From: an uncultured Myxococcales bacterium
GTDB taxonomy: Bacteria > Myxococcota_A > UBA9042
NCBI GenBank assembly: GCA_903842345.1
Contig: CAIMLR010000036.1
Location: forward strand, 310,001-374,000
Direction of reading: 5' to 3'
Length of the DNA stretch: 64,000 nucleotides
Shown: piece by piece, positions 7,014-16,116 of the stretch
How the letters are laid out: every line of letters begins with the position of its first letter
Numbering within the stretch: position 1 is the first letter of the stretch
Program-made: the position numbers and the translations under genes
The notes under the pieces: model-generated
Seen by the model: only the letters and a program-made list of their open reading frames with translations
What the model was told of the DNA's origin: nothing
Databases searched by the model: none

Positions 7014-9071
7014 CTACAGCTTGCCGTCCGCCAGCTTCTTGATGATTTCCTTCATCTTGTCAGCCTGCATCGGGCCATTGTAGGACCGACCATTGATGTA
7101 CAGGCTCGGCGTGCCGCGGACTTCCGCCGTCTCGGCTTCCTTCAGGTCCTTGTCGAGACGCGCCTGGTACTTCTTCTCGTTGACGAACTTCTCCGCCTTC
7201 GCGACGTCCACGCCCGCATCCTTGGCCCAGCCTTTGAGCTTGACCAACTGCGCCGCCTGGCGCGCCGGCATGTCGCCATCGGGCGGCATCATCGTGCTGT
7301 AGTTGTTGAAGATCAGGTCTTCCATTTCCCAGAACTTGCCCTGATCCTGCGCGGCCATCGCCCAGTACATCGCCTGGCAAGCCGCCGGGTGCATGTCGCG
7401 GCTCATCTTCGGGTTGCACTGGCTGGACAGCGGGAAGTGCTTGAACACGATCGCGACGTCCGGAACTTCCTTCTGGACCTGCTTGAGGGTCGGGATGATC
7501 TTCGCGCAGAAGGGGCACTGGAAGTCTTTGTACTCCACGATCTTGATCTTGGCGTTCTTGTTGCCGAGGATCGGCGAACCGTCGTAGTCAAAGTTGTTGA
7601 CCTTCGGGTCCAGCGGCGGCGGCGGCGTGAACTCTTTGCCTTCCGCGATCATCTTGCCGTAGACGTCCTTGGACGACGTTCCCGCCTTGATCAGCGCGTC
7701 AGCCTTGGCCAGTTCTTCGTCCACAACGCGCTTGAAGTCTTCCGGCGCGCGGCCAGCGACCATCTTGCGACCCTGCACGAACACGCTCGGCGTGCCGGTG
7801 ACCTGGATCTTCTCCGCGGCGGCCATGTCGGCTTCCACGACGGACTTGAACTTGTGCGACTTCACGCAGTCGTCAAACTTCGCCATGTTCACGCCCGCTT
7901 CCTTGGCGTGCTTCTCGATGCCAGCGGCATCCAGCTCGCCCTGATTGGCGAACAGCTTCTCTTCCAGCTCCCAGAACTTGCCCTGATCCTTGGCGCACTG
8001 CGCGGCTTCAGCAGCCGGCATCGCGTTCTGGTGGAAGCTCAGCGGGTAGTTCTTGAACACCAGCTTGACCTTGTCCGGGTACGCCTTGAGCGTGTCTTCC
8101 AGCGCCGGGACGACCTTGGAGCAGAAGGGGCACTGGAAATCGGTGTATTCGACGATCGTGATGGGCGCCTCGGCCTTGCCCTTGACGGGCTCATCGCCAC
8201 GGAGGACGACTTTCCACACGGTCTTGTCGTCCGGCGGCGGCTGGTTCGGCTTGTCGCCACCCTTGGCAGCGTCAGCCGGCGCGGCGTTGGCCGGCGGGTT
8301 CTCGCCCTTGAACACCCACTTGATCATGTTGTCGCCCAGCGCCGGGTTGTTGACGCGGGTCAGCTTCTCGACCAGATCCGGGCCAGCCTTGGCGCCCTTG
8401 CCGATCTCGTCGTTGGCCTTGGTGATCTGCTCGTCGATGATCTTCTTGAAGTTCTCGATCGGCTGCGCGCCCGAGACGTTCACGCCGTTGATGAAGAAGC
8501 CGGGCGTACCGCGGACGCCGAGCGCCGTGGCCGTCGCCATGTCCTTCTCAACTGCCTTCGCGATCTCCGGATCCTTGATGTCCGCTTCGAATTTCTTCAT
8601 GTCGAGGCCGATCTCGCCGGCCCACTTCTTGTAGTTTTCGTCCGACAGCTGCTGCTGGTTGGAGAACAACTTGTTGTACATTTCCCAAAACTTGCCCTGC
8701 TTGTGGGCGGCCAGAGCGGCCGTCGCAGCGGGCTTGGCGTTCTGGTGGAACGGCAGCGGCTGGTTGATGAAGACGACGCGCACGTCATTCGGGTACTGCT
8801 TGCGCAGGTCCTCGAGCGTCGTGAACGCGCGGCTGCAGAACGGGCACTGGAAATCGCTGATTTCGATGATCGTCACCTTGGCCGTATCCGGACCAATCGA
8901 CGGCACCTTCAGCGCAGCACTTGCCGGAGCCTGTGCGGGCGCGTCAGCCTTGACCGTTTCCGGCGCCGCAGCACCGGGCGCAGTAGCCGACGGCTTGGAC
9001 GTCATCCGCCCGCCGACAAAGGCCAGCACGCCGATCGCGATAATCGCGATGATCGCATTCTCCTTCTTCAT
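7014..9071 (-). CDS. Membrane-anchored protein with three tandem DsbA-like thioredoxin domains
   Basis: This 685-residue protein starts with a hydrophobic anchor (about residues 7-22), so the rest should be periplasmic. Three DsbA-type domains follow, each with a CPFC active site preceded by 'DFQ' (C76, C314 and C519) and each with a cis-Pro segment (RGTPGFF, TGTPSVF, RGTPSLY). All three CxxC pairs are intact. Linkers between domains are Pro/Ala/Asp-rich. Such proteins catalyse or reshuffle disulfide bonds; three active domains in one chain is unusual. Many Cys-rich lipoproteins in this window are plausible substrates. The ATG at 9071 follows AGAGGA. Confidence 0.9.
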   Translation of the reverse strand: MKKENAIIAIIAIGVLAFVGGRMTSKPSATAPGAAAPETVKADAPAQAPASAALKVPSIGPDTAKVTIIEISDFQCPFCSRAFTTLEDLRKQYPNDVRVVFINQPLPFHQNAKPAATAALAAHKQGKFWEMYNKLFSNQQQLSDENYKKWAGEIGLDMKKFEADIKDPEIAKAVEKDMATATALGVRGTPGFFINGVNVSGAQPIENFKKIIDEQITKANDEIGKGAKAGPDLVEKLTRVNNPALGDNMIKWVFKGENPPANAAPADAAKGGDKPNQPPPDDKTVWKVVLRGDEPVKGKAEAPITIVEYTDFQCPFCSKVVPALEDTLKAYPDKVKLVFKNYPLSFHQNAMPAAEAAQCAKDQGKFWELEEKLFANQGELDAAGIEKHAKEAGVNMAKFDDCVKSHKFKSVVEADMAAAEKIQVTGTPSVFVQGRKMVAGRAPEDFKRVVDEELAKADALIKAGTSSKDVYGKMIAEGKEFTPPPPLDPKVNNFDYDGSPILGNKNAKIKIVEYKDFQCPFCAKIIPTLKQVQKEVPDVAIVFKHFPLSSQCNPKMSRDMHPAACQAMYWAMAAQDQGKFWEMEDLIFNNYSTMMPPDGDMPARQAAQLVKLKGWAKDAGVDVAKAEKFVNEKKYQARLDKDLKEAETAEVRGTPSLYINGRSYNGPMQADKMKEIIKKLADGKL

Positions 9072-9177
9072 CACATCCTCTGCTCGGTGACGGCAATCCG
9101 CACCGGAAAAATCGGTCAGCCAGAACTGGTGGCCTTTGGGACTCACGACGCACACTTGCGCGACCGTGAAGCGGGGC

Positions 9178-9206
9178 ATTGTAGACGCGCGCCGCATTGC
9201 CTGCAA
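9178..9206 (-). promoter_or_regulatory. Sigma-70-like promoter for the triple-DsbA gene
   Basis: On the minus strand TTGCAG is followed after 17 bp by TACAAT, a strong -10 match. Transcription would start near 9171, giving a leader of about 100 bases before the ATG at 9071. Confidence 0.45.
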
Positions 9207-9296
9207 CCCCACAGTGTCTCCAGTTATTTCCCGGCTTGCCAGAACGGCCAAGGCGCGCTGCAATGGCCGCGCGGCGCAAGGGTCGCGGAGTCGCTC

Positions 9297-10250
9297 GTGA
9301 CGCGTTATCTCATCATTTTGCTTGTTGTTTTCCTCACGCACGGCTGCGCGGAGTCGCCGCCCGCGCCTGCGCCTGACGCGACGCAAACGCCGCTGCAGCG
9401 CGATCCGCATCTGGAAGCCCAGGGCCGCGATCCAGACGCTGTGCCGGAGGCGATCCGCGACGCGCTCAAGCAGTTCCGCGACCGCTTTGCCTGCAACAAC
9501 ATTTCCGGCTGTCCCTCGGAGAAAGTGCTGCTGAACTATGGCTGGGCGGCGCGACCGTTCCTGCAGCAGGTGTTTGAAAAAGCGCCTGAGCAGGCGCAAT
9601 ACCGGTCCCGCGCGGTCCGCCTCATCGCCGAACTGCGCGATCCGCTGGCGCGCGGATTCCTGCGCGATCGGTTGCAGGACAGCGACCCGGAGACCCGCGC
9701 TTACGCGGTGTTTGGCCTTGGGCTCATCGACGATCGGGACATGGCGCGGCTGTTGCCGACGATTGGCCGCGACGATTCCAGCGCCTGGATGGCGCCGGTG
9801 CGGCTGAGCGCGCTGTGGCTGGCGCTGCGCTGGGGCGATGCGAGCGCGCAGCAGGCGTTTGTGCAGCAGCTGGCGATGCTCGCGGAACAGCAGATGGCGG
9901 TTCAGGGGCTCGTTTGGGGGCTGACGCTCTGCGTGCGCGACGACGGTCCGCGGTGTCAGGCGGCGCTGCCGACGATCGCCCGCCACCCGAATTTTCTGGT
10001 GCGGCGCCAGGTCGCCAAGGCGATGGCCGCGGCGCCCCAGCCGAGCTACGCGCTGGGACTTGTCGCGCTGACGACGGAGTCGGCGCGGTCGATCAGCGAG
10101 CCGGCGGAACAGGCGCTGCGGGTGCTGTCCGGACAGGATTTGCACGGCAGCGCGGAGTGGCGGCGCTGGTGCGAGGCGACCCAATGCCAGCGCGCAGCGG
10201 AGGCGGCGATCTTGGCGCTCCACGCCGAGGCCACGCCCACAGCGCAGTGA
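9297..10250 (+). CDS. HEAT-like repeat lipoprotein
   Basis: This 317-residue protein starts at a GTG (9297) preceded by GGAG. Its signal peptide ends in the lipobox LTHGC. The mature part is alpha-helical with repeats typical of HEAT/armadillo scaffolds, for example SRAVRLIAELRDPLARGFL, then RAYAVFGLGLIDDRDMARLL and VRRQVAKAMAAAP. Such repeats bind other proteins and have no catalytic role of their own. It runs in the same direction as plsC 55 bp downstream. The partner is unknown. Confidence 0.78.
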   Translation: MTRYLIILLVVFLTHGCAESPPAPAPDATQTPLQRDPHLEAQGRDPDAVPEAIRDALKQFRDRFACNNISGCPSEKVLLNYGWAARPFLQQVFEKAPEQAQYRSRAVRLIAELRDPLARGFLRDRLQDSDPETRAYAVFGLGLIDDRDMARLLPTIGRDDSSAWMAPVRLSALWLALRWGDASAQQAFVQQLAMLAEQQMAVQGLVWGLTLCVRDDGPRCQAALPTIARHPNFLVRRQVAKAMAAAPQPSYALGLVALTTESARSISEPAEQALRVLSGQDLHGSAEWRRWCEATQCQRAAEAAILALHAEATPTAQ

Positions 10251-10305
10251 AATCGCCGCGCTGGTGAAACTTGCCCCTCACCGGCGGCTGGGCTACCGTG
10301 CGCCA

Positions 10306-11082
10306 ATGGCCGATGCCCACCCTCCAACGCCACCTCTGACCCTGCAAGGCGTGCTGCGCTGGATCTGGCAGAACTTCGCGTTCTGGTTCGGTTTGCTTCT
10401 GTTCATTCCGTCGCTGCTGACCGTGATGCTGCTCAGTCTCGGGCGCGCGCGTCACACGCTCGGGCGGCACATGCTGCGCGGCTGGGGCCAGGCAATGCTC
10501 GCGGTATTGGGCGTTCGGCTTGTCGTGCAGCCGGAGCTTGCGGCGGCGCTGGCGAACCGGGAGCGGCGGATCGTCGTCTTCAACCACACGTCCACCGTCG
10601 ACATGTTCCTGTTTCCGGCGATCTGGACGCCCGGGATGACCGTAGTGGCCAAGCGCGAGATGGCGTGGATTCCGCTTGTCGGCCTCGGTTGTTGGCTGAT
10701 GGGCTTCCACTTCGTCAACCGCAAGAATTCCCGGACCGCGCGCGCGTCGATGAAAGCAGCGGCGGAGGAAGTCCGGCGCGCCAATCTCTCGCTGCTCATG
10801 TCGCCGGAGGGCACGCGATCGCCGACCGGCCATCTGCAACCCTTTCGCCTCGGCGCGTTCTACGCCTCCATCGACGCCGACGCGCCGATCGTCGCGATCC
10901 TCGTGCGCGGTCTGGACAAGCTGTTTCCGCGGCATTGGGCGTATTGCCGACCGGGCACGGTGACGCTGGAGCTGCTGACAACGATGCCCAGCGGCGCGGC
11001 CGATCCCAGTCGCGAGGCGGTCCATGCGCGCGCGGAGCACCTGCGGGCGCTGTATCAGCAGGCGCTCAACGATTTCGACTAG
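10306..11082 (+). CDS. plsC: 1-acyl-sn-glycerol-3-phosphate acyltransferase (PlsC family)
   Basis: This protein of about 258 residues acylates lysophosphatidic acid to phosphatidic acid at the inner membrane. The catalytic HX4D motif is present (NHTSTVDMF, H94 and D99), with the later motif SPEGTRSPTG that binds glycerol phosphate. A hydrophobic segment near residues 20-45 gives the membrane anchor. I prefer the ATG at 10306; a GTG at 10264 would add 14 residues, and neither has a clear ribosome site. The last four bases overlap the convergent heme lipoprotein gene. It could also be a paralogous lysophospholipid acyltransferase. Confidence 0.85.
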   Translation: MADAHPPTPPLTLQGVLRWIWQNFAFWFGLLLFIPSLLTVMLLSLGRARHTLGRHMLRGWGQAMLAVLGVRLVVQPELAAALANRERRIVVFNHTSTVDMFLFPAIWTPGMTVVAKREMAWIPLVGLGCWLMGFHFVNRKNSRTARASMKAAAEEVRRANLSLLMSPEGTRSPTGHLQPFRLGAFYASIDADAPIVAILVRGLDKLFPRHWAYCRPGTVTLELLTTMPSGAADPSREAVHARAEHLRALYQQALNDFD

Positions 11083-11582
11083 TCGTTCTTCGCGCCGCCA
11101 GCGATCCAGGCGCCGATGCGCGCTGCGTCGGCCGCGCTGAATACGAAACCCGACGCGCTCGGCATTTTGCCGGCGTTGCCGACCTGCCGCAGGTTGCGCA
11201 TCAGCTTGGACTTGGCCGGATTGGCGGCGTCCGTCGAGAGGACCATCTTGGAGGTGCCGGTCAGCGACGTGTAGCACCCGTCCTTGTCCGGGCAGATGAA
11301 CTTGCTGACGACGTAGCCGGGTTGATCGACCGACGTGTGGCAGCCCGCGCCCGCGCACGTGGCCGAACCGGTCGGGCCAAAGTAGTCGGCGTAGATGCCC
11401 GTCCACGTCGCCGGACCCAGCGGGCTCACGTCGGCAGCGATGTCAACCGCCGCATCCGTCGCGCCGGCGTCGGCTGACACCGCGTCATCGGCCGTGTCAG
11501 CCGCGCCAGCCGCGGTCGTTGAAGAACAGGCGCTGAGCGCCACCGGAAGCAGCCAACACATCACATTCAATCGCTGCAGCAT
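11079..11582 (-). CDS. Small lipoprotein with a single cytochrome-c-like heme motif
   Basis: This is a 167-residue lipoprotein (lipobox ALSAC) with a long Ala/Asp linker (about residues 25-52) and a domain opening WTGIYADYFGPTG. It contains CAGAGCH, a CX4CH heme motif rather than the usual CX2CH, and later Met residues that could be axial ligands (KMPSASGF). This resembles the small cytochrome-c-like domain on many surface proteins that bind one heme. Two further cysteines (CPDKDGC) may form a disulfide. It lies 29 bp downstream of the diheme cytochrome and is probably cotranscribed. Confidence 0.7.
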   Translation of the reverse strand: MLQRLNVMCWLLPVALSACSSTTAAGAADTADDAVSADAGATDAAVDIAADVSPLGPATWTGIYADYFGPTGSATCAGAGCHTSVDQPGYVVSKFICPDKDGCYTSLTGTSKMVLSTDAANPAKSKLMRNLRQVGNAGKMPSASGFVFSAADAARIGAWIAGGAKND

Positions 11583-11611
11583 CAGTACTCCCGGTGGCGC
11601 TGGCCTTCAAA

Positions 11612-12676
11612 TTACTTGGTGTAGCACGTGAACGGACCGTTCTTGATCGGCGGCAACGTGTGGATGTACGTCGCGATGTCGGTCATGTCGCCGTCGGTCA
11701 TGTCGCCCATCCAGCCGTGGCCCATTGGGCTGGCGTCGCAGAGCGGGTTCTTGGCCTTGTCAGTGTTGCCCTTGATCGACGCCACGATGTCCGCGATCGT
11801 CCAGCCGGCGAGGCCCGTCGCGTCCGGCGTAATGTTGGTCGAGGTCGCAATCTTGGCGTCCGCGGTCGCCTTGTGCTGCCGGCCGCCGGCGTAGGCCATC
11901 TTGAAGTTGGCGATGCCCGGCGAGACTTCCGGCGTGTGGCACTGGATGCACGCGCCCGTCGCCAGATAGCGACCGCGCTCCGCGGCGGCAAACAGCGGGT
12001 CCGTCGAGGCCAACGTGGTGTGCGGAATGTCGCTGTCCTTGGCCGAGGCCGCCGCCAGCACGCCCGGAGGCGGCTCCACCGTATCCGACGGCACGACGTT
12101 GTCGACCGCCGGAATCGTCCGCAGGTAATCGACCATCGCCTGCACGTCCAGGTCGTTCAGCAGCGCGTATTCCGGGTACGGCATGATCGGCCAGAACGCG
12201 ACGTCCTGGTCGTCGACGCCCTTGCGAATGCCGTTGGCGATCTGCACGTCGGTCCACGTGCCGATGCCCTGCTCGGCGTGCGGTGTGATGTTCTCCGCGT
12301 TGACGATGTTGGTCGTCCCATCGGGCATCGGGAACGCGTACGAGGTGCTGCCCGCCAGGTACTTGGTCATGTCCGGCTTGCCGTCAGCGCCCTTGGGCGT
12401 GTGGCAGACGCCGCAGGCAAAGACCGCGTCGATGAGGTACTTGCCGCGCGCGATCGACGCGAGCTTGGCCGCGCTTGTCACGTCGCCTGACATGTCGGTT
12501 GCGAGAGCGTCCGTGCCGGCAGTCGTGTCGGTGCCCGCGGTCGCATCCGTGTCCGTCGCCGCGTCCGCCGTCGCTGCATCGTCGCTCGTGGCCGTCGCCG
12601 CCTTGCTGGAGCACGCGCCCAAGCCCACCGCCAACGCCATCGCCAAACAAGTTCCCGTCATCCCAAACTTCTTCAT
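11612..12676 (-). CDS. Diheme c-type cytochrome lipoprotein
   Basis: This is a 354-residue electron carrier. The signal peptide ends in a lipobox (GLGAC, C22), followed by an Asp/Thr/Ala linker (about 25-65). Two cytochrome c domains follow, with CGVCH at 88-92 and CIQCH at 243-247. Met residues such as in ASPMGHGW and in YAFPMPDG are candidate sixth ligands. The layout matches diheme cytochromes that pass electrons to alcohol or aldehyde dehydrogenases or to terminal oxidases, but no such enzyme is encoded nearby. The ATG at 12676 is preceded by AAGGAGAAGGGA, an excellent ribosome site. Confidence 0.88.
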   Translation of the reverse strand: MKKFGMTGTCLAMALAVGLGACSSKAATATSDDAATADAATDTDATAGTDTTAGTDALATDMSGDVTSAAKLASIARGKYLIDAVFACGVCHTPKGADGKPDMTKYLAGSTSYAFPMPDGTTNIVNAENITPHAEQGIGTWTDVQIANGIRKGVDDQDVAFWPIMPYPEYALLNDLDVQAMVDYLRTIPAVDNVVPSDTVEPPPGVLAAASAKDSDIPHTTLASTDPLFAAAERGRYLATGACIQCHTPEVSPGIANFKMAYAGGRQHKATADAKIATSTNITPDATGLAGWTIADIVASIKGNTDKAKNPLCDASPMGHGWMGDMTDGDMTDIATYIHTLPPIKNGPFTCYTK

Positions 12677-12714
12677 TCCCTTCTCCTTGTTGATCATCCT
12701 GATTCCCGTCCAGA

Positions 12715-13407
12715 TCATCGGCTCGCCATCGTTGGCGTATCCGCTAGCATCACCGCCTGCGTCCACTCACCGCAGCGCCGCACACCGTCCTTGGGCACAT
12801 CGCACCGTTCGAGTCGCAGTTGCAGCCGCAAACCGACCTGCGCCGTCATACCGACTTGCGACCACGGCAGCGCGACAAACGCCACCCATTCCTCGTCGTC
12901 TTCGCCCGCCGCATCGTTCAGGCTGCCATCCCGGTCCATCGACACCTGCGCCTCGCTCCGCCACGTCGCATCCAAACCCATCGCCAGCCGCGCCAGCTCG
13001 GCCACTTGTCCGGTCGGCGCAATCGCCAGCGTGAGGATCGGCGCGGTCGGCTGTTCCGCCTGGATCTGCACGAGGAACGCGTCGGACCGCGCGCCCTGCG
13101 CCTCGATGTCCTGATCGGCGGCATACAGGCAGACGTACAGGTTCTCCGCGTCCCACAACAGCCGCGCGTTGCTGTACGGCCGCGCCGCCGCTTGGCTCTG
13201 CGGCATTTTCCACGGCCCCGTGCCCGCGGCCGTCTGCCAGATCGCGTCGTCGTCGTGCTGGGCAAGAACCGGCGGACGCGGCGCGCGCGGCACGGCGAGG
13301 GCGATTTCGCGCGCGGGCAGCGTCACCGCCACGGGCGCAGGGCACGCGGGCGCGGGCGGCCGCTGACAGCCAAGCGTCGCCAGGAACAGGAGCACGGCCA
13401 GCCTCAC
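12715..13407 (-). CDS. Lipoprotein with a CBM9/DOMON-like carbohydrate-binding domain
   Basis: This 230-residue lipoprotein (lipobox ATLGC) carries one beta-sandwich domain. The core pattern DDDAIWQTA ... ARLLWDAENLYVCLYAAD ... SDAFLVQIQ ... WVAFVALPWSQVG is the signature of family 9 carbohydrate-binding-like domains, found on extracellular enzymes and on outer-membrane cytochrome systems. The N-terminal region is Pro/Ala-rich. Its start overlaps the stop of the upstream phosphoesterase gene (ATGA), so the two are coupled. The ligand could be sugar or heme; the sequence does not decide. Confidence 0.75.
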   Translation of the reverse strand: MRLAVLLFLATLGCQRPPAPACPAPVAVTLPAREIALAVPRAPRPPVLAQHDDDAIWQTAAGTGPWKMPQSQAAARPYSNARLLWDAENLYVCLYAADQDIEAQGARSDAFLVQIQAEQPTAPILTLAIAPTGQVAELARLAMGLDATWRSEAQVSMDRDGSLNDAAGEDDEEWVAFVALPWSQVGMTAQVGLRLQLRLERCDVPKDGVRRCGEWTQAVMLADTPTMASR

Positions 13408-14723
13408 TTGGTCGGCGTCCCGTCAGGCTTGACCGCAAATTTCTGGATGCTCGCGTGCGTCTGGTAGTCCAACGCGTCGATCACGAGCGCCTTGTCGGCG
13501 CGCTGGCGGATGACCGTGTAGCCGTAGTTCACGCCGGTCGCGAGCGGCGCGCCGCCATTGCCCGTGATGACTTCGCGGTCCGACGCGTAGTAGTCAAACG
13601 TGTGGGTATGCCCGACCAACAGCAGCGTGAATGGATACTTGGCGATGATCGCCGCGCTTGGCGACACACCCGGCGCGGTCGTCACCATCACGCCCTCGTG
13701 GCGCACGACAAACGTGTAGGTCGTCGGCTTGGCCATCGCGTTTTCCAGCCACGTCGCCTGCTCGCTGGACCACGCGTTGGCGGCAATCACCACGAATTTC
13801 GCGGTCCACGACCCGTCGGTCGCCTTGAAGTTCAGCACGTACCACGGCTTGGTCAGCCCCAGCGGCGCCATCAGCTTCTGCATGAAAATCTGGTACGTCT
13901 GCGGCGTGCCGTCCTGATTGCCGGTACCGCAATTGCTGATGACTGCGCCCGTGCACTCGTGGTTACCCATGCTGTGCCACACCATGCCGGTGTAGTTGGC
14001 TTGCGCCTGCAGGTACAGGTCAAATTGCGCGGTCGCGGCGTTGCTGTTGGGCGAGCTGAACTGGTAGTCGCCCGTCGTCATGATGAACGGGAGCGGCGGA
14101 TTCTCCGCCTGCACGTCCTGAAAGATTTGCGTGATGACGGCGGTGGGATAACCGCTCAGGTCGTCTTTGCTGGGCGGCCGCGTGTCGCCGACGATGGCAA
14201 AATCCAGGCTGTCCAACGTGCCGCCGGTCGGGCCAATCGACTGCACGCCGCTCGCGTCGCTGGCGATTGCGTCGGTGCCTGGCGCGCCGGTGTCGCTTGG
14301 GCCGGCATCGGCGTTGGGGCTGCCGCACGTCGTGGGATCGGGGGCGGCCTGGCATTTGCACGACTGCGTATTGCAGTACCAGCCGGCGTAGCAGCCGTTG
14401 GGGTCGCACGTCTTGCCGGGGGCGCATTTGCAACAGCCCGGAACCGTTGGACCGTTCAGGTTGCCGCAGACCTGCGGGAGGCCGCCGGTGGCGTCGATCG
14501 GCGCGATGACGTCGAGGATTGCGTCCACGACCTTGCCAGCGTCAAAGGCATCGGCTGCGTCCGGGGAGGTCGTGGCTTGGGTGTCCGCGGCATCGCCGGG
14601 CGCGATGTCCGCGACCCCGCCGGTGTCAAAACCGGAGAAGACGCCGCCGCCGCCGCCGATGTTGGCGCCCGTGCACGCGGCCACGCCGCCGAAAATCGCA
14701 AGAAGACCGAGGAACTTCATCAT
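13404..14723 (-). CDS. Lipoprotein calcineurin-like metallophosphoesterase
   Basis: This is a 439-residue lipoprotein (lipobox GVAAC) with an Asp/Ala-rich linker and a Cys-knot-like stretch (about 10 Cys between residues 85 and 135). A metallophosphoesterase domain fills the C-terminal half. The metal-binding motifs are in order: FAIVGDTR, MTTGDYQF, SMGNHE, VVRHEG and LVGHTH. The enzyme should hydrolyse phosphate esters outside the inner membrane. The ATG at 14723 (or the next codon, also ATG) begins the signal peptide. The upstream extension to 14882 overlaps arcA and is not convincing. Confidence 0.85.
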   Translation of the reverse strand: MMKFLGLLAIFGGVAACTGANIGGGGGVFSGFDTGGVADIAPGDAADTQATTSPDAADAFDAGKVVDAILDVIAPIDATGGLPQVCGNLNGPTVPGCCKCAPGKTCDPNGCYAGWYCNTQSCKCQAAPDPTTCGSPNADAGPSDTGAPGTDAIASDASGVQSIGPTGGTLDSLDFAIVGDTRPPSKDDLSGYPTAVITQIFQDVQAENPPLPFIMTTGDYQFSSPNSNAATAQFDLYLQAQANYTGMVWHSMGNHECTGAVISNCGTGNQDGTPQTYQIFMQKLMAPLGLTKPWYVLNFKATDGSWTAKFVVIAANAWSSEQATWLENAMAKPTTYTFVVRHEGVMVTTAPGVSPSAAIIAKYPFTLLLVGHTHTFDYYASDREVITGNGGAPLATGVNYGYTVIRQRADKALVIDALDYQTHASIQKFAVKPDGTPTK

Positions 14724-14794
14724 CGCAGCGCCGCACCCTGAGGGGCGGACACAAACCGCCGTTGGGTTGGACGCGCCGGCGCGGCAATTGATGG

Positions 14795-14806
14795 CACGAA
14801 TTCGTG
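14795..14806. promoter_or_regulatory. 12-bp perfect palindrome upstream of the phosphoesterase gene
   Basis: CACGAATTCGTG is a perfect 12-bp palindrome 72 bp before the phosphoesterase start, in the 106-bp gap after arcA. A second perfect palindrome (CGCGCCGGCGCG, 14772-14783) lies next to it. These could be operator sites, but GC-rich palindromes are common by chance. Confidence 0.25.
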
Positions 14807-14829
14807 GACTGGTGACGAAGAAAAACGCT

Positions 14830-16110
14830 TCAGCCCGCGCGCGCCACCGGCAAAGTGAGACACCGCGGCCCACCGCGCCCACGCGACAGCTCCGCGCCGC
14901 CCACGGCGACGACGATCCGCCGGTCGCCTTGCAGCAGCAGCTCCGAATTGGCGACGAACTGCGGCGCCGACATCACTTCAAAGCCCGCGCGGTTCAACGC
15001 CCGCAGCGTGTGGGCGTTGCGCCGGTAGAGCACGATGCGCCCGGGCGCCAGGCAAACCGCGTTGGCGCCGTCCGTCCACTGCTCGCGCTGGGCCGCGACG
15101 GCATCGCCATCGCCGCACGGGACGACCTGCATGCCAGGCAGCCGTTCCCGGAGGATTGCCGGCAGATCACAGCCCAGCGCCTTGCCGGTCCGGAGATCGT
15201 GCACCGCGCACCGCTCATCATCGGGACTGTGGGCGTCGAACGCCGGCAGATAGGCCAGGACCGCGTGCGTGTCGATGAAGGTCAGCAGGGTATCGAGGTG
15301 CATCGTCGCCCGCCGCAGCGGCAAACGGACGCCCAGCACTTGCACGTCCGCGGGCAGCCTCTCGGTCAGCAGGCGGGCCGCACGCTCGCTCGTCCGCGGC
15401 CCGTGACCGATGAGCACCAGCTTGGGCCCGACGTTCAGGACGTCGCCGCCTTCCAGACAGACATCGGGGTCGGCGTTGCCATCGTGGAGATCCAGCGTCG
15501 CGACGCCGTGAAATTGCGGGTGGTGGCGGACAATCGCGCGCGACAGCACGCCATCGCGCCGCCGCGCCCGGTGCCGCGGCCACCCCAGCGCGATCGTCGC
15601 GCCGATCGGCGCCCACAGATCGCGGGCAAACAGCAGGTTGGGCGCCGGCGCCGGGAGGATGAGCTGTTCCGTGTGCGGCAACGCACCTTGAATCAGCGCC
15701 TCGGCCAGCCGTGCGCCGCGCAGCTTGGTCAACGCCACAAACGCGACGCGCCGTTCCGCGACGGACAGTCGGTCGTCGGACAGCACCTGCGCCACGACCT
15801 CCGCCGCAACGGTTTCCTCCGCCAGCACTTCGCCCAGCATCACGCGCACGTCCAGGCACGCCTGCGGTCCCGTGACAGCGCGCACGACGGCGGCCAGCTC
15901 AGCGTGTTCATCGCGCAGCAGCGGCAACAGCACCAGGTCGTCAAACAGGAGATAGTCGCGGTTTTCTTCCAGCACCTCGCCGCGCTGCACGTGCGACTCA
16001 ATGTGCCGCGGCAGCATCCGATCCAGCTCATCGCCCGGCGCAAAAAGCGCACACGCGGTCAGGCGCGAGACTTCGTCGTGAATCACGTGGCTCGCTGACG
16101 GCGCGTGCAT
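14830..16110 (-). CDS. arcA: Arginine deiminase
   Basis: This 426-residue enzyme converts arginine to citrulline and ammonia. Family landmarks are all visible: the N-terminal region with DELDRMLPRHIESH, the segment CLEGGDVL, the catalytic-His region MHLDTLLTFID (H271) and the C-terminal nucleophile motif SRGRGGPRC (C417). The length is typical of bacterial arginine deiminases. The usual partners arcB, arcC and arcD are absent from the window, so this may serve acid or ammonia stress or signalling rather than fermentation. It starts 6 bp after the big Ig-like lipoprotein gene; AGGTCGCG precedes the ATG. Confidence 0.9.
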   Translation of the reverse strand: MHAPSASHVIHDEVSRLTACALFAPGDELDRMLPRHIESHVQRGEVLEENRDYLLFDDLVLLPLLRDEHAELAAVVRAVTGPQACLDVRVMLGEVLAEETVAAEVVAQVLSDDRLSVAERRVAFVALTKLRGARLAEALIQGALPHTEQLILPAPAPNLLFARDLWAPIGATIALGWPRHRARRRDGVLSRAIVRHHPQFHGVATLDLHDGNADPDVCLEGGDVLNVGPKLVLIGHGPRTSERAARLLTERLPADVQVLGVRLPLRRATMHLDTLLTFIDTHAVLAYLPAFDAHSPDDERCAVHDLRTGKALGCDLPAILRERLPGMQVVPCGDGDAVAAQREQWTDGANAVCLAPGRIVLYRRNAHTLRALNRAGFEVMSAPQFVANSELLLQGDRRIVVAVGGAELSRGRGGPRCLTLPVARAG

Positions 16111-16116
16111 CGCGAC

